From positions 558,001 through 622,000 of the forward strand of contig OZ250155.1 in assembly GCA_965237775.1 (NCBI GenBank): a stretch of DNA of 64,000 nt, read 5' to 3'. The notes below the pieces were generated by a model. It had not been told where the DNA came from. It ran no database searches and saw only the letters and a list, made by a program, of their open reading frames with translations. Every line of letters starts with the position of its first letter. Positions within the stretch are counted from its first letter, which is position 1. This DNA is from CATOSP01 sp965237775 (GTDB taxonomy: Bacteria; Chloroflexota; Dehalococcoidia; Lucifugimonadales; UBA3495). Of the stretch, positions 35,035 through 45,400 are shown piece by piece. The translations under genes were made by a program, and so were the position numbers.

Positions 35035-36354
35035 TCACACTTCTTGACCATCATCGTAGACTCCGTCCAGGGCGGCTTCGCCGAACGCCACGGACTGGCG
35101 CCCATAAGCCTCGGCCAGGGCCTCCACGTTGACGTTGCGGGAGGAGTGTTTTACTCCGGCTGAGGCCAGGCCGCGCCGCAGCCGGGATGCACCCAACTTG
35201 AAGCCGCTTTCCTGGGTGAAACGCGCCGCCAGGCTGTCGATGGTGAGGAGCATCTCCCCCCGGTCGGTCGCCCGGCCTGCGGCCAGGGTTTGATTGTAGG
35301 CGTCGGTCTCGGCATCGAAGACTCCTTCCTCATACCAGCGCAGAATAGCCAGCCCGATGGCCTCGTCCGTGGGTCCGCCGCGGTAACTGTCAAGCTGCGA
35401 TGGAGTTTCAGCCGCATCCCCGTCTCTCCCCGAGAGGGCATTCCGGAACTTACTCGCGCCCAGGTCGCCGCCGTAGTCCAGCGTGATCTTCTCCCAACTG
35501 TTGTAATGCGCGGCGGATGCGAAAAGCGAGTAAGGGTGCAGCGTCTGGGTGTACCTCTCGCAAGGCTCTCGGTGTTGGTCCTCCTTGTCGTGCAGCTCCC
35601 GGTACTGAGTGCCTCGCCAGGGGTCGGGATAGTACCATTTGATCCCTTTGTAGGCCCACGGTGGAGCGATGCGCTTGCTCCTGGGGTGCATCTCGAAAGG
35701 ATAGCCGATTCCCCGGACCGCCGCCTTCAGGTCTCCTCCCAGCATCCACTCCCGGGCGGTGGCGCCGAATGCGTATATCCGCTCCTTGCGGAAAGCTGCG
35801 GTCCCCTGGGCCATAGTCCGGCCCCTTACCGACTGGCCTTCGTAGCGGCCGTAAATGGCGTGGAGCTCGTCGGCTACGCAAATGCTGCCCCGCGTGAGGA
35901 ACTCGGGGAAGACGTAGACCTGGGCCGGGATCAGGGACTTTCCGAAACAGAGACCGCCGTTGGCGCTGAATGAAGGCCAGCCGCACATCATCCACAGCAC
36001 GGCGAAGGACACGGCCCCCAGGGTCTTGCCGTCTCCCATGTCTCCGGAGAGGACGTATAGCCCCGGCTTGAACCAGACTGGAGGATAGACAGGCCGCTTG
36101 CGGTTCGTCTCGTAGGCGGCAAGGAGCCATTTGGCCGCCCGGACCCGCTGGTCTATGGAGAACACGTCCTCCCCGAAGGGCTCCCGCCCCATATCCCCGA
36201 CCATCTCGGGGGTGAAGGTGGTCCCGTAAAGCTCATCCAGCGGCGGCTGGGGCGGTCCGTAGCGGGAGTCCTGTGTGCGCATGATCTTGAAGGCGCCATC
36301 CAGGGTCTCGCGTCCTTGGCGCAGGATGTCCGGGGTCACTGCCAATACAGTCAT
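35035..36354 (-). CDS. P-loop ATPase, Zot-like/assembly-type
   Basis: 439 aa starting MTVLAVTPDILRQ with AGGAGG 5 bases upstream. Walker A GDMGDGKT (residues 104-111) and Walker B-like ICVADELHAIYG (Asp162-Glu163) followed by a sensor-like ATAREWMLGGDL. The layout (KPGLYVLSG before the P-loop, hydrophobic strand then DE, a conserved Arg-rich GRTMAQGTAAFRKER) resembles Zot/gpI ATPases that drive filamentous phage assembly and, more distantly, FtsK/HerA motors. A C-terminal region without TM is unusual for Zot. Last gene of the operon; it probably powers assembly or DNA movement. Confidence 0.7.
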   Translation of the reverse strand: MTVLAVTPDILRQGRETLDGAFKIMRTQDSRYGPPQPPLDELYGTTFTPEMVGDMGREPFGEDVFSIDQRVRAAKWLLAAYETNRKRPVYPPVWFKPGLYVLSGDMGDGKTLGAVSFAVLWMMCGWPSFSANGGLCFGKSLIPAQVYVFPEFLTRGSICVADELHAIYGRYEGQSVRGRTMAQGTAAFRKERIYAFGATAREWMLGGDLKAAVRGIGYPFEMHPRSKRIAPPWAYKGIKWYYPDPWRGTQYRELHDKEDQHREPCERYTQTLHPYSLFASAAHYNSWEKITLDYGGDLGASKFRNALSGRDGDAAETPSQLDSYRGGPTDEAIGLAILRWYEEGVFDAETDAYNQTLAAGRATDRGEMLLTIDSLAARFTQESGFKLGASRLRRGLASAGVKHSSRNVNVEALAEAYGRQSVAFGEAALDGVYDDGQEV

Positions 36355-36373
36355 GGTTCCTCCTGTCCGCCCC

Positions 36374-39300
36374 TTACCTGGGGGCAAAATTCTTGAGCCT
36401 GGTACGCTCCAGAGCGGTCATGCCCCGGCGGGGCCTGCGTCCGGTCGAACTCGGGCCTGGGGCCGGAGTGACTCTCCCTCCACCCTTGACGCGGCGGCGC
36501 CCCCTGCCACGTGCCTGCGAAGGCGGTCCCTGACTATTCCCACGTGCCAGCGCCTCTTCAAGCCGCTCCTTGATTTTGCTCTCGCCCTTCTGGGCCAGCT
36601 CAGACGAAGTTGGGAGGCGCCTTGGCCGCCGCCCCTGGTAGTCGGTGTTCTGTGCGACGTAGGGGTGGCCCTCGTCGTCAGTGAGCACGTCGGTAATGCG
36701 GCCGGTATAGTGTTGGTCCGAGTGGGGCAGTTCACCGTGCTCCACCACCTTGAGAGTTTTTGCCGGACTGTTGCCGACCGGCGTCCGGGTCGTTTCTCCG
36801 CTCTCCAGGTCGACCTCGACCTCCTCGACCGTCTGAAAGCGTACTTTCTTCGGGAACCTGAGAGGGAGGGGGTGTTTCTTGGGTTCCTCCTGATCATCCT
36901 CCTTGGGTTTCATGCGCCGGAGAGGAGACTTTGCTGCCTTGGCGGTGTTCACCCTGGCGGCGTCCACCCTGTCCGCCCTGGCGGTGTCCACCCGGTCAGC
37001 GTCCACCCTGTCGGCCCTGGCGGTGTCCACCCGGTCGGCGTCCACCCTGTCCGCCCTGGCGGTGTCCACCCGGTCAGCGTCCACCCTGTCGGCCTTGGCG
37101 GTGTCCACCCGGTCGGCATCGACCCTATCGGCCCTGGCGGTGTCCACCCGGTCGGCATCGACCCTATCGGCCCTGGCGGTGTCCACCCGGTCGGCATCGA
37201 CCCTATCGGCCCTGGCGGTGTCCACCCGGTCGGCATCGACCCTATCGGCCCTGGCGGTGTCCACCCGGTCGGCATCGACCCTGTCGGCCCTGGCGGTGTC
37301 CACCCGGTCGGCATCGACCCTGGCGGCCCTGGCGGTGTCCACCCGGTCGGCATCGACCCTGTCGGCCCTGGCGGCGTCCACCCGGTCAACGTCCACCCGG
37401 TCTAGGTCTGCCCGGTCTACGCCCAGGCCGCCCACGTCCGGGCGGATGCCGGCCCCCGCCAAAGCCCTGTCCTGACGGGGGGATGCCTGGAGTTCTTGGC
37501 GGACGGTCAGAGGGTCGCCGGTGTCCCTCAGGGCCCGGGTGGCTCCGGTCTCAACTGCGGCTCCATCCGGAGTGGTGGACTGGTCAACCCGCCCGGTCTC
37601 CGTATCACGGACAATGACGTTTGTAACGCCTCCGCTTCGACCGGCCCGCACATAGGCCAGCAATGCCGCCGGGTCGTCATCAGTGCGTATGCGGTATCTC
37701 ACACCGCCCACGACCACGTCGACCTCGAATTTCCCTGTGCCGTCGCGCTTTCGGCTCACACCGCCCGCGTCGAAGAAGTCCCGCGCTATGGTCAGTTGTT
37801 CGGGGGACTTGTCTAGGCGCAACCCGACCCGCGATCCGAACGGAAGCAGGTCAGATACGCCGCGCACGTTGGTCCGCCATATCTCCCCGAAACTGGGCAC
37901 GTCTGCGTCGGGGCCGACAGCGACCGGCCCGCCCCCCAGGACGTGCATTACGACTCTACGCTTTGCTGTGTCCACGCCTGGCGATGTGACAACTTCAGCC
38001 TCAGCCCCCATGCGCCCGAACACTTCACGCGGTAAGAGGTCTCGTCCCTTGGTGTCCGCTGCGCCATGGAACGCCTTTTCGGGCAGCTCGTCCGGCCCGC
38101 CGTCCACGACGTTGCGGGCGGTCAGGCGCTTGACTTCATCGGCGTCTAGCACGATGGCCGCCGGGTTTACCGGCGGCAGTCCGATTGCTCTTCGGGCGAC
38201 ATTGGGGATGCCCAGGAATTGCGCGGCCGTCTCCCGCAACGGTTCCCTGGCGGCGTCCGCCCCGGTGTTGCCCATGGCGGACGTGTCGAAGTACCTCAGC
38301 GCCATCGCGCCGGGCTGGTAGTACAGGACTTCCTCCACCGAGTTGGGGTTGGTGCTGCGGCTCCTATAGGTCGCGTCGGCGGCGTCTCCTCTGGCCTGCA
38401 ATGCGAATGATGCGTTCGGGGACAGGTGGGCCGCCGCTCCTGGGTCGAACACCCCCGTCCGGTAGGCCGCCGGGGGCGTGAAGCGGTAGGGTATGCCGCT
38501 GGAAGTCACGCCCCGGATATCGGTCTCTCCCCGCGCCAGGGCGTCCAGTATCTCTTCTTTCAGCCGTAGGCCGCTTATCGGGTCCAGCCCCTCGCTCATT
38601 ATCCGGTCGTAGCCCAAGCCTGACTCGTCTCCCGGTCGTATTCGCTGCGGATGGTCTTTCAAGCGCCGCTCGATTTCCTCGCGGATGTTGGCCTCGGGAT
38701 GGAGTGTCGCCACCGGGGTAATCCCATCTTCCGCCAGCGACGTTACCTCGCGCAGTTCCACGTCGTCGCCGGCCGCTACCTGCGAGTAATGCATCTTCTG
38801 GGTCCCGCTGCCCAAGCCGCCAGCCGATACGGTGCTGGGCGAAAGGCTGCGCGGGTGACGAAGCAGACCGTATACCCCTTTGACTCCATCAAGGGCGGGG
38901 TCGGCTACCGTGGACAGCCCGATCCCCAGGGTCTCGTCCCGCGTAATCCGCCCAAAGGTAGGGTCCTCGAATCCCGGCACCAGCGCCAGCCCGGTATCGG
39001 TGCTCGCTCCCTCGATGGCGGAAAGCTTGTACCCGCCAACTCTGCCGAGCTCCTCTTTCCTTACGCCTCGCCGCCAGGCGTTGACGCCGCGGTGACTCAG
39101 GCCCCCCGTAGCGCCACCGATCCCGCCCTGCCACAGGGAGTCGATGATGCCCTTGCCCTCGTTCCCGCTGATTTCCCCCAACCCCTGACCGCCAAGGGGG
39201 GCCACGGCGATGCCGGTCGAGATGGCCCCGCTGAACCCCGAACCGATCACCGCCGATTTGCCGGTCTGCGCCACCACATTGACCGCCGGATTCCCCAGGG

Positions 39301-42160
39301 CGCGTTGCAGGACGTTGGGGGGCAGCGTGACGGCTTCTTCCATCCAATGGCCCATGCCGGCCTTCTGAATATCGGCTTTGTCCAGGCCGCCTCCCGTGGC
39401 CCAGTCCCGGAAAGTCTTGTTCTTCAGCAAGACCCGCCTGGCTTCTCCGATTTTCCCGGCGTCCAGCAACCGGGTGAAGTCGGCCGCATTCTTCGCCACC
39501 GTCGCGGCCGCATCGTCCGCCACATTGGTCAGGGGGACCTTGTTGCCGGACCGCACCAACAGGGAAACGCCCTTGCTGACTCCCTTGGCAAACGGACGAG
39601 CGGCAAAAGTGACAAACTTCCCCCCCAGGGCTATCCCGGGAAGAGGGGCGGCGTATGACAGTGCTTCCAGTAACCGCAGCCGCCTGGCGTTCATCTCGGA
39701 GTCCGGTAGCTCCAGCCGGTACATCCCGTACCCCTGGGCATACTCGCGGACCTGCCGGTCGAGCGCCGCGTCTCCCCTGGCCAAGAGGGCCGCGATCTCG
39801 TATGATTCCCGGTCGAAGGGAGCCATCGGGTCGAGAACGATTTCCCGCCCCCATGCGTCCTGCAGGCGGATGGGCGGGAGCCTCTCGCCGCTGGCGATCC
39901 GAATTGTCTTGTCGATTTCCCCAGCCGATAGCTTGTCGATGTTGCCGGGGCTGACGTCAATCCCCGCCTCGCCCAGCTCGGGCAAGTCCAACGCCAGGTC
40001 GCCGGTGCGGTCATCCCACCAGTCGGCGGGGGTTACCCCCTCTCCGTATAGCTCGGCGCTCAACGCGGCCTTGCGCGCGTCAATCTCATCGTCGGTAAGG
40101 GTCCCTCTCAACCCAGCCCATCCGCCCGCTTGGTACGCATCCCGCAAAGCCTGGGGCCAGTCGCCAGGCCGCTGCCATAACGCGGCTGCACGGGCAGCCT
40201 GCTCCGACTCATCGAGCGCGATTTCATCCCCGCCTGAATGGGCAAATAACGCTTGCATGGCAGCGTGCAACTCGGAACGCTGTAGGGTTTCCTGGGCCAA
40301 CCGCTCCGGTTCCAATTCGTCCAGCGCCTCAAGCTGCCGCTGGGACTCGCGCCATTCCTGGTATTCTCTCGTCAGGTCGGCGGCGGTTGCGGCCAATGCC
40401 GCGTCAAGCTGGCCGGGTGTCAGGTCGGCCAGTTCCTCATCGCTAACGCCCCGGCTCCGTAGTTCCGCGAACATGTCTTCCCGAAACTGCGCGGCCTGCT
40501 GGCGCTGTAGGGTTTCCTGGGCCCACCGCTCCGGTTCCAATTCGTCCAGCGCCTCAAGCTGCCGCTGGGACTCGCGCCAGTTCCTAGCACTAGCCTCAAC
40601 TCCCTCGTTGTGCTGCTCGATGTACTCCCTGGGCGTAAGCTCGGGCCGCCCGCCTCTGGCGTCGGGGTCCCAGCCCAGGGACTCGGCCAGGTCCCGGTTG
40701 TGCTGTACGGCCTCTTCGTTATGCTGCTCGATGAATTCTCGGGGTGTGAGCTCGGGCCACCCGCCCCTGGCGTTGGGGTCCCAGCCCAGGGACGCGGCCA
40801 GGTCCCGCACCTCCTGGTCAACTACCGCATCGTGCCGCTCAATGAATTCTCGGGGCGTCAGCTCAGGCCGCCCGCCCCTGGCGTTGGGGTCCCAGCCCAG
40901 GGACTCGGCGAGGGCCCGGACCTCCTGGTCAACTACCGCATCGTGCCGCTCAATGAATTCTCGGGGTGTGAGCTCGGGCCGCCCGCCCCTGGCGTTGGGG
41001 TCCCAGCCCAGGGACTCGGCGAGGGCCCGGACCTCCTGGCCAACTACCGCATCGTGCCGCTCAATGAATTCGCGGGGCGTCAGCTCAGGCCGCCCGCCCC
41101 TGGCGTCGGGGGCCCAGCCCAGGGATTCGGCCAGCTCCCGCGTGACCCGCTCGTTGTGCTGCCCAATGAACTCCCTGGGGGTCAGTCCGTCCCTGGCATC
41201 GGGGTCCCAGCCCAGGGATTCGGCCAAGTCCCGGTTGTGCTGCTGAATGTACTCCCCAGGGGTTAGTCCATTCCCGGCATCGGGGTTCCAGCCCAGGGAC
41301 TCGGCCAGGTTCTGGTTGTGCTGCTCCACCTCTTCGTTGTGCTGCTCGATGAACTCCCAGACCGTCAGCTGGGGGCTCCCGCCTCCGGCGTCGGGGTCCC
41401 AACCCAGGGACTCGGCTTGTTGCTCGATGAACTCTTGGGGCGTGAGCCGGGGCACCCCGCCCCTGGAGTCGGGGAACCAGACCGCACTTGAAGCGAGCTT
41501 TTCCAAGGTGTGGTAGACATCCGAGTCCTGGCCGCCGCCGGACATAGGCACCGGGTCCCCATCATCATCGTCCCCACTGGTGTCCGGCGGCGGCTGGCCA
41601 TGCCAATAGTCGCCGTGCGAATTGGCTATCGACGCTTGTTGGTTCTGCCCCATCTGGTCCCAATCGTCGTGGTCGTACCCGTATTCATTGACGTTGGGAT
41701 CATCGGGATCGCCGCCGCCGGACATAGGCACCGGGTCCCCATCATCATCGTCCTCACTGGTATCCGGCGGCGGCTGACCATGCCAATAGTCGCCGTGCGA
41801 ATTGGCTATCGACGCTTGCTGGTCCTGACTCATCTCGTCCCAGTCGTCATGGTTGTACCCGTATTCGTTGACGTTGGGATCATCGGGATCGCCACCGCCG
41901 CTAACTGCGCCCTCCGGCGTCTCAGGACCGTCGGCGCCGTCTCCGATGTAGTCGTCGTAGTCACGGGGGCCGAACCCCTGGGATTCCAGGAAATCACTGC
42001 GCTCTTCCCATTCCTCGGGGTGTTCCTCGTAATATGCCTCGGCCTGGTCGGAAATCCCGTCGCCGTCGGAGTCCTTCTGCGCGAAGCGGCAGGCTCCCCA
42101 GTAGCCTCTCAGCTTCCAAAAATGCGGGAAGCCAGTCTCACCCGGCCATTTCATTTCCAC
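36374..42160 (-). CDS. Giant repeat-mosaic protein, 1928 aa
   Basis: Order of parts: a calcium-loop-like DSDGDGISDQAE near residue 30; two near-identical 60-aa acidic repeats (ANSHGDYWHGQPPP and DDDDGDPVPM); roughly ten repeats of about 35 aa with core LAESLGWDPDARGG and LTPREFIE (residues about 215-530); two WRESQRQLEALDELEPER copies; a long Ala/Gly-rich middle with hydrophobic segments; a 13-aa repeat array RVDADRVDTARAD (DNA 36944-37405); and a basic tail. No catalytic motif that I recognise. GTG at 42160 or ATG at 42154. Could be a surface, tail-fibre-like or polymorphic-toxin-type protein; delivery or adhesion is inference. Confidence 0.7.
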   Translation of the reverse strand: MEMKWPGETGFPHFWKLRGYWGACRFAQKDSDGDGISDQAEAYYEEHPEEWEERSDFLESQGFGPRDYDDYIGDGADGPETPEGAVSGGGDPDDPNVNEYGYNHDDWDEMSQDQQASIANSHGDYWHGQPPPDTSEDDDDGDPVPMSGGGDPDDPNVNEYGYDHDDWDQMGQNQQASIANSHGDYWHGQPPPDTSGDDDDGDPVPMSGGGQDSDVYHTLEKLASSAVWFPDSRGGVPRLTPQEFIEQQAESLGWDPDAGGGSPQLTVWEFIEQHNEEVEQHNQNLAESLGWNPDAGNGLTPGEYIQQHNRDLAESLGWDPDARDGLTPREFIGQHNERVTRELAESLGWAPDARGGRPELTPREFIERHDAVVGQEVRALAESLGWDPNARGGRPELTPREFIERHDAVVDQEVRALAESLGWDPNARGGRPELTPREFIERHDAVVDQEVRDLAASLGWDPNARGGWPELTPREFIEQHNEEAVQHNRDLAESLGWDPDARGGRPELTPREYIEQHNEGVEASARNWRESQRQLEALDELEPERWAQETLQRQQAAQFREDMFAELRSRGVSDEELADLTPGQLDAALAATAADLTREYQEWRESQRQLEALDELEPERLAQETLQRSELHAAMQALFAHSGGDEIALDESEQAARAAALWQRPGDWPQALRDAYQAGGWAGLRGTLTDDEIDARKAALSAELYGEGVTPADWWDDRTGDLALDLPELGEAGIDVSPGNIDKLSAGEIDKTIRIASGERLPPIRLQDAWGREIVLDPMAPFDRESYEIAALLARGDAALDRQVREYAQGYGMYRLELPDSEMNARRLRLLEALSYAAPLPGIALGGKFVTFAARPFAKGVSKGVSLLVRSGNKVPLTNVADDAAATVAKNAADFTRLLDAGKIGEARRVLLKNKTFRDWATGGGLDKADIQKAGMGHWMEEAVTLPPNVLQRALGNPAVNVVAQTGKSAVIGSGFSGAISTGIAVAPLGGQGLGEISGNEGKGIIDSLWQGGIGGATGGLSHRGVNAWRRGVRKEELGRVGGYKLSAIEGASTDTGLALVPGFEDPTFGRITRDETLGIGLSTVADPALDGVKGVYGLLRHPRSLSPSTVSAGGLGSGTQKMHYSQVAAGDDVELREVTSLAEDGITPVATLHPEANIREEIERRLKDHPQRIRPGDESGLGYDRIMSEGLDPISGLRLKEEILDALARGETDIRGVTSSGIPYRFTPPAAYRTGVFDPGAAAHLSPNASFALQARGDAADATYRSRSTNPNSVEEVLYYQPGAMALRYFDTSAMGNTGADAAREPLRETAAQFLGIPNVARRAIGLPPVNPAAIVLDADEVKRLTARNVVDGGPDELPEKAFHGAADTKGRDLLPREVFGRMGAEAEVVTSPGVDTAKRRVVMHVLGGGPVAVGPDADVPSFGEIWRTNVRGVSDLLPFGSRVGLRLDKSPEQLTIARDFFDAGGVSRKRDGTGKFEVDVVVGGVRYRIRTDDDPAALLAYVRAGRSGGVTNVIVRDTETGRVDQSTTPDGAAVETGATRALRDTGDPLTVRQELQASPRQDRALAGAGIRPDVGGLGVDRADLDRVDVDRVDAARADRVDADRVDTARAARVDADRVDTARADRVDADRVDTARADRVDADRVDTARADRVDADRVDTARADRVDADRVDTARADRVDADRVDTAKADRVDADRVDTARADRVDADRVDTARADRVDADRVDTARADRVDAARVNTAKAAKSPLRRMKPKEDDQEEPKKHPLPLRFPKKVRFQTVEEVEVDLESGETTRTPVGNSPAKTLKVVEHGELPHSDQHYTGRITDVLTDDEGHPYVAQNTDYQGRRPRRLPTSSELAQKGESKIKERLEEALARGNSQGPPSQARGRGRRRVKGGGRVTPAPGPSSTGRRPRRGMTALERTRLKNFAPR
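36944..37405 (-). repeat. 39-bp tandem coding repeat
   Basis: About ten exact or near-exact 13-codon units plus two degenerate ones inside the 1928-aa gene, encoding alternating RVD/ADR/TAR. Codon variants (CTGTCCGCC, CTATCGGCC, CTGTCGGCC) show it has drifted and expanded in blocks. Confidence 0.9.
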
Positions 42161-42283
42161 AATTCACCTGTCCTTTTCCCGGACCGGCTTCTTTCCCGAT
42201 CCGCCTGCCTGGCGCCGTATACTGGCGCATTCTTCCGCTGCGGGAACCAGCTCTGGCGCTGCTGATTGCACCAGGCCACGGTT

Positions 42284-42296
42284 GTTAGGCGCTACC
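42284..42296 (-). repeat. Junction 13-mer GGTAGCGCCTAAC
   Basis: Supplies the TAG stop codon of the 67-aa gene and lies between it and the 1928-aa gene. Confidence 0.85.
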
Positions 42297-42495
42297 CGGT
42301 CTCAGCGTCTTCTTGCTCGGCCGCTTCCCGGGCCTTGCGCATCTCATCGGTGAGCTCCTCGAACTCATCCTCGCTCAGCTCGGGGGCGTCCTCGTAGTCA
42401 AGCATCTCCGCCGCGGCCAGGGCGTCGGCGCTGGTGTAGAAGGTCCGGGTCCCGTCTCCGTTGTCGACGATGCGTGTAATCGGCTCTTTACTCAT
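42292..42495 (-). CDS. Small acidic protein after the ART gene
   Basis: 67 aa, MSKEPITRIVDNGDGTRTFY..., with an acidic helical C-terminal half (DEFEELTDEMRKAREAAEQ). Overlaps the stop of the 1496-aa gene by ATGA. A small acidic protein directly behind a toxin-type gene could be an immunity protein or antitoxin, but it could equally be a structural subunit. Only position and charge support the first idea. Confidence 0.55.
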   Translation of the reverse strand: MSKEPITRIVDNGDGTRTFYTSADALAAAEMLDYEDAPELSEDEFEELTDEMRKAREAAEQEDAETG

Positions 42496-45400
42496 CAGAA
42501 AGTGTGGGTAACCTCCGTCTTCAGTTTGGGGACTCCCTTAAATACCACTTCCGTCTCGGTCTCATAGCTGCCAATGGAGTTGATCAGGTCGCTGAGGACG
42601 ATGACGTCCACCGGGACCTGCGCTTTGGTGATTTTAGACCCGTGGTGGCCGGAGAAGCTCTTGGCCACGTTGGGGGAGGTGGACCAGGAGTATAGGGGCG
42701 GGTCTTCCAGCTCCCAGGCATCTCCGACCTTCAGGTTCTTGGCCTTCAGGTATTCCAGTTGGTCGGCCTTCCAACCCCGGTATACGGTGATGGTCTTCTT
42801 ACCCGGGTTATGAATCGAGTGTCCGATCTCATTCTGCTTGTTGGTGACCTTCAGCCCGGACACCAGGTTCTGCGCGGTCTTCTTATTGGTCTCCGCCTCA
42901 AGGTCCTTGTTCAGGATCTCGGCGGTGGTCTTTCCCAGCGTCCCCTTCGTGACCAGGAAGGCATTGAACTTGAGCAGGCGGGCCATCTCCCTGCGGCCCT
43001 CACCCTGCATCGCACCGGCCGCCCAGCGGAGGACCTGTCCCTTGGGAGAGTATGACGACCCCTTCCAACCCGTGTAGTGGGTCTTGGTCTGGGAGTTGGC
43101 CGAGGCGCCCTTTGTCTTGCCCAGCTCATTGACCATCACCTCCCTGGTGTTCTCCCACTTGGCGGCCGAGCTGGGAGATTGGCCGCTGTACTTGGGCAGC
43201 GCCGCCGTCAGATGGTCCACGCTGTCGCCTTTCAATGCGGTGGCTGCCTGGAACTCCTTGGCGGTCTTCTCCTGCTCCTCGGTGCTGCTCAGAAGCTCCT
43301 CGACGATGAAGTCCCGGCGGTCTTTCAGCCGTGTCTTCAGCATCTTGGGCAGGTCCCCGGCGACCGCGCCGAACTGGGACACGGGGTAGTCCTTGGAGGT
43401 CTTGGGTAGCTCCACCGAGTCCACGGCCTGGTCAATCTGGAGGTCGGTTATGGCCTCCACCTTCGCGGCGGACGCCTTCAGCTCCTTCTGTGTCATCCCC
43501 GCGAACACCTTGGCGGCCTCCGTGTTGACGCCCGGGTCCCGCAGGGACTCCAGCTCCCCCACGTCGTCGGAGAACGCCTTGGGCTTCCCCTGGGCGCGGA
43601 AGAGCATGGACCCGCCCAGGTCGATGCGGTACGCGGTGTTTCCCGGGCCGGCCACGATGTTGTCTCCCGAGAGCCCCACCACGTCCCAGTTGGCCAGCCA
43701 GGCGTCGGCGGCAAAGCCCTCCCGAACGTCTTTGTGCTGCTTCATCTGGGCCTCAGTCATTGGGGCGGCCTCGTCGATCCAGTCGGACATCACGGCGTCC
43801 TTGTTCTGGAACTCGATGGTGCGCACCAGCGGGACCGGGACCTGGGCGTAGCCGTAGAGCAGGGCCGTCAGGGCCTCCACCTTGGCGCGCACCGGGGAGT
43901 TGGGCCACTTGATGTAGTGGAGTGTCTCCAGCTTCTTGTCCTTGAACAGCCCCCCTTCGTTGGAGCCCTTCTTGCCGGAGACCTGCTCCAGGTCGGCGTC
44001 GTAGTGCTTGTTGCCCTGCTGCAGGACCTTGCTCTGCTGCTCCACGACCTTGGCTTTGGGAACGGACTGCCCGGGCAGCTCCACCTCGCCGGACTCGACC
44101 TTCTCCATCGTCTCGGATAGGCCGGAGCCGCCGTCTCCCTCCATCACCGGCGTACCCTGCAGCTGGGCCTTGAGCTCGGCGCAGGCGTTGAGGATGGCGG
44201 CCTTCTTGGCCGGCGACTTCATCTTTCCGGCCAGACCCTCCGCCATCCCGTTCAGGGTGTCGATGTTGCCGGTGGCCGCGGCCTTCTCCAGCTTCTTGAC
44301 GTTGGCGGCGCTTACCAGGGCCTTGTCCTTGTTGTCCTTGGCCACCGCGCCCACCTTGGGGGCAATCGAAAGCGGCTCGGGGTTAGGCGCTACCGACTCT
44401 TCCTTCACCTCTTCGACCGGGACATCCTTCTCCTCGGCGATCTGGGCCTGGATGGTCTCCTTGGCCAGCCAGGCGAGAATGTGGTTCCGGCGGACCAGTA
44501 GCTGGGTCGCCAGGTTGGAAGCCTCGGGGTCGCCGGAGAAACGGTTGTGGACCGCCTTGACGATGTCGTCGGCGTCGATCGCCAGGATTCTTTGAGCGCT
44601 TTGCTCGATTTCGCCGAGGGTCATATCCCCGTAGACCGTGGCGGCCACTGGGTTCAGGGCGGGGTCCCGCAAGCCGTCCAGCTCGGTTACTTCGAGGCCG
44701 AACTTCTCGCCCTTGGGCGCGCCGGTCCCCTGGTAGAGCAGGGCGCCGCCGGTGTCGACCCGGACCGCATAACCGTTCAGATTAAGGATGTTGTCGTACT
44801 TGCTGCCCCCAACGCCCACACTGTCCCAGTTGGCCAGCCAGGCGTCGGCCACAAACCCCTTCTTTGTCCCATCAAGGTCCTTGGGATTGGTCCCGCTTCC
44901 GGTCAGCTTGTCGTTCCACTTCGAGGCGAGGCACACCTCGCCCTCCAGCTCGGTGGCCTCGCCGTCCAGGACCATCAGGCCGGCCAGCTTGTAGAGGTCC
45001 CGGGCCAGGAGCTCGTTCTGGACGTGCTTCGGCGTCGGTGGGCATTTGAGATAGAACTTTTCACCGTTGGCGTCCTCGTACACCCCGCCCTTGGTGGAGC
45101 CCTTGGCGTCCTCCAGCTTGGTCCAGGCAGGCTTCCCAGCCGCCTTCTGGGCCTGAAGCTGGGCCAGCAGGCCGGCCAGTTTCCCCTGCTCGGCCTGCTT
45201 GTGCGCCTTGATTTGGACCAACAGGTCCTGTTCGACCGCAAATAGCGCCTTTTTCCGCGCTGGCAGCTTGGTGTTGGCCATCAGGTTTACGACGGCCGTT
45301 ATCACCTTTCCCGGTTCCCCGGTAGCGGCGGCCTCTTCCAATGTGGCGATATTTGCCTTGGTGATGAGGGGTTTGCCCGAGGGTGACGTGGGGACTTTAG

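Noticed and set aside
36944..37405. Regular 39-bp repeats that could be mistaken for a CRISPR array
   Set aside because: No unique spacers; the units are contiguous, in frame, and encode RVDADRVDTARAD within a 1928-aa gene.
36903..41246. Long open frames on the plus strand opposite the 1928-aa gene
   Set aside because: They mirror the repeats of the real minus-strand gene, have no ribosome sites, and their protein sequence is low-complexity Ser/Arg/Pro.
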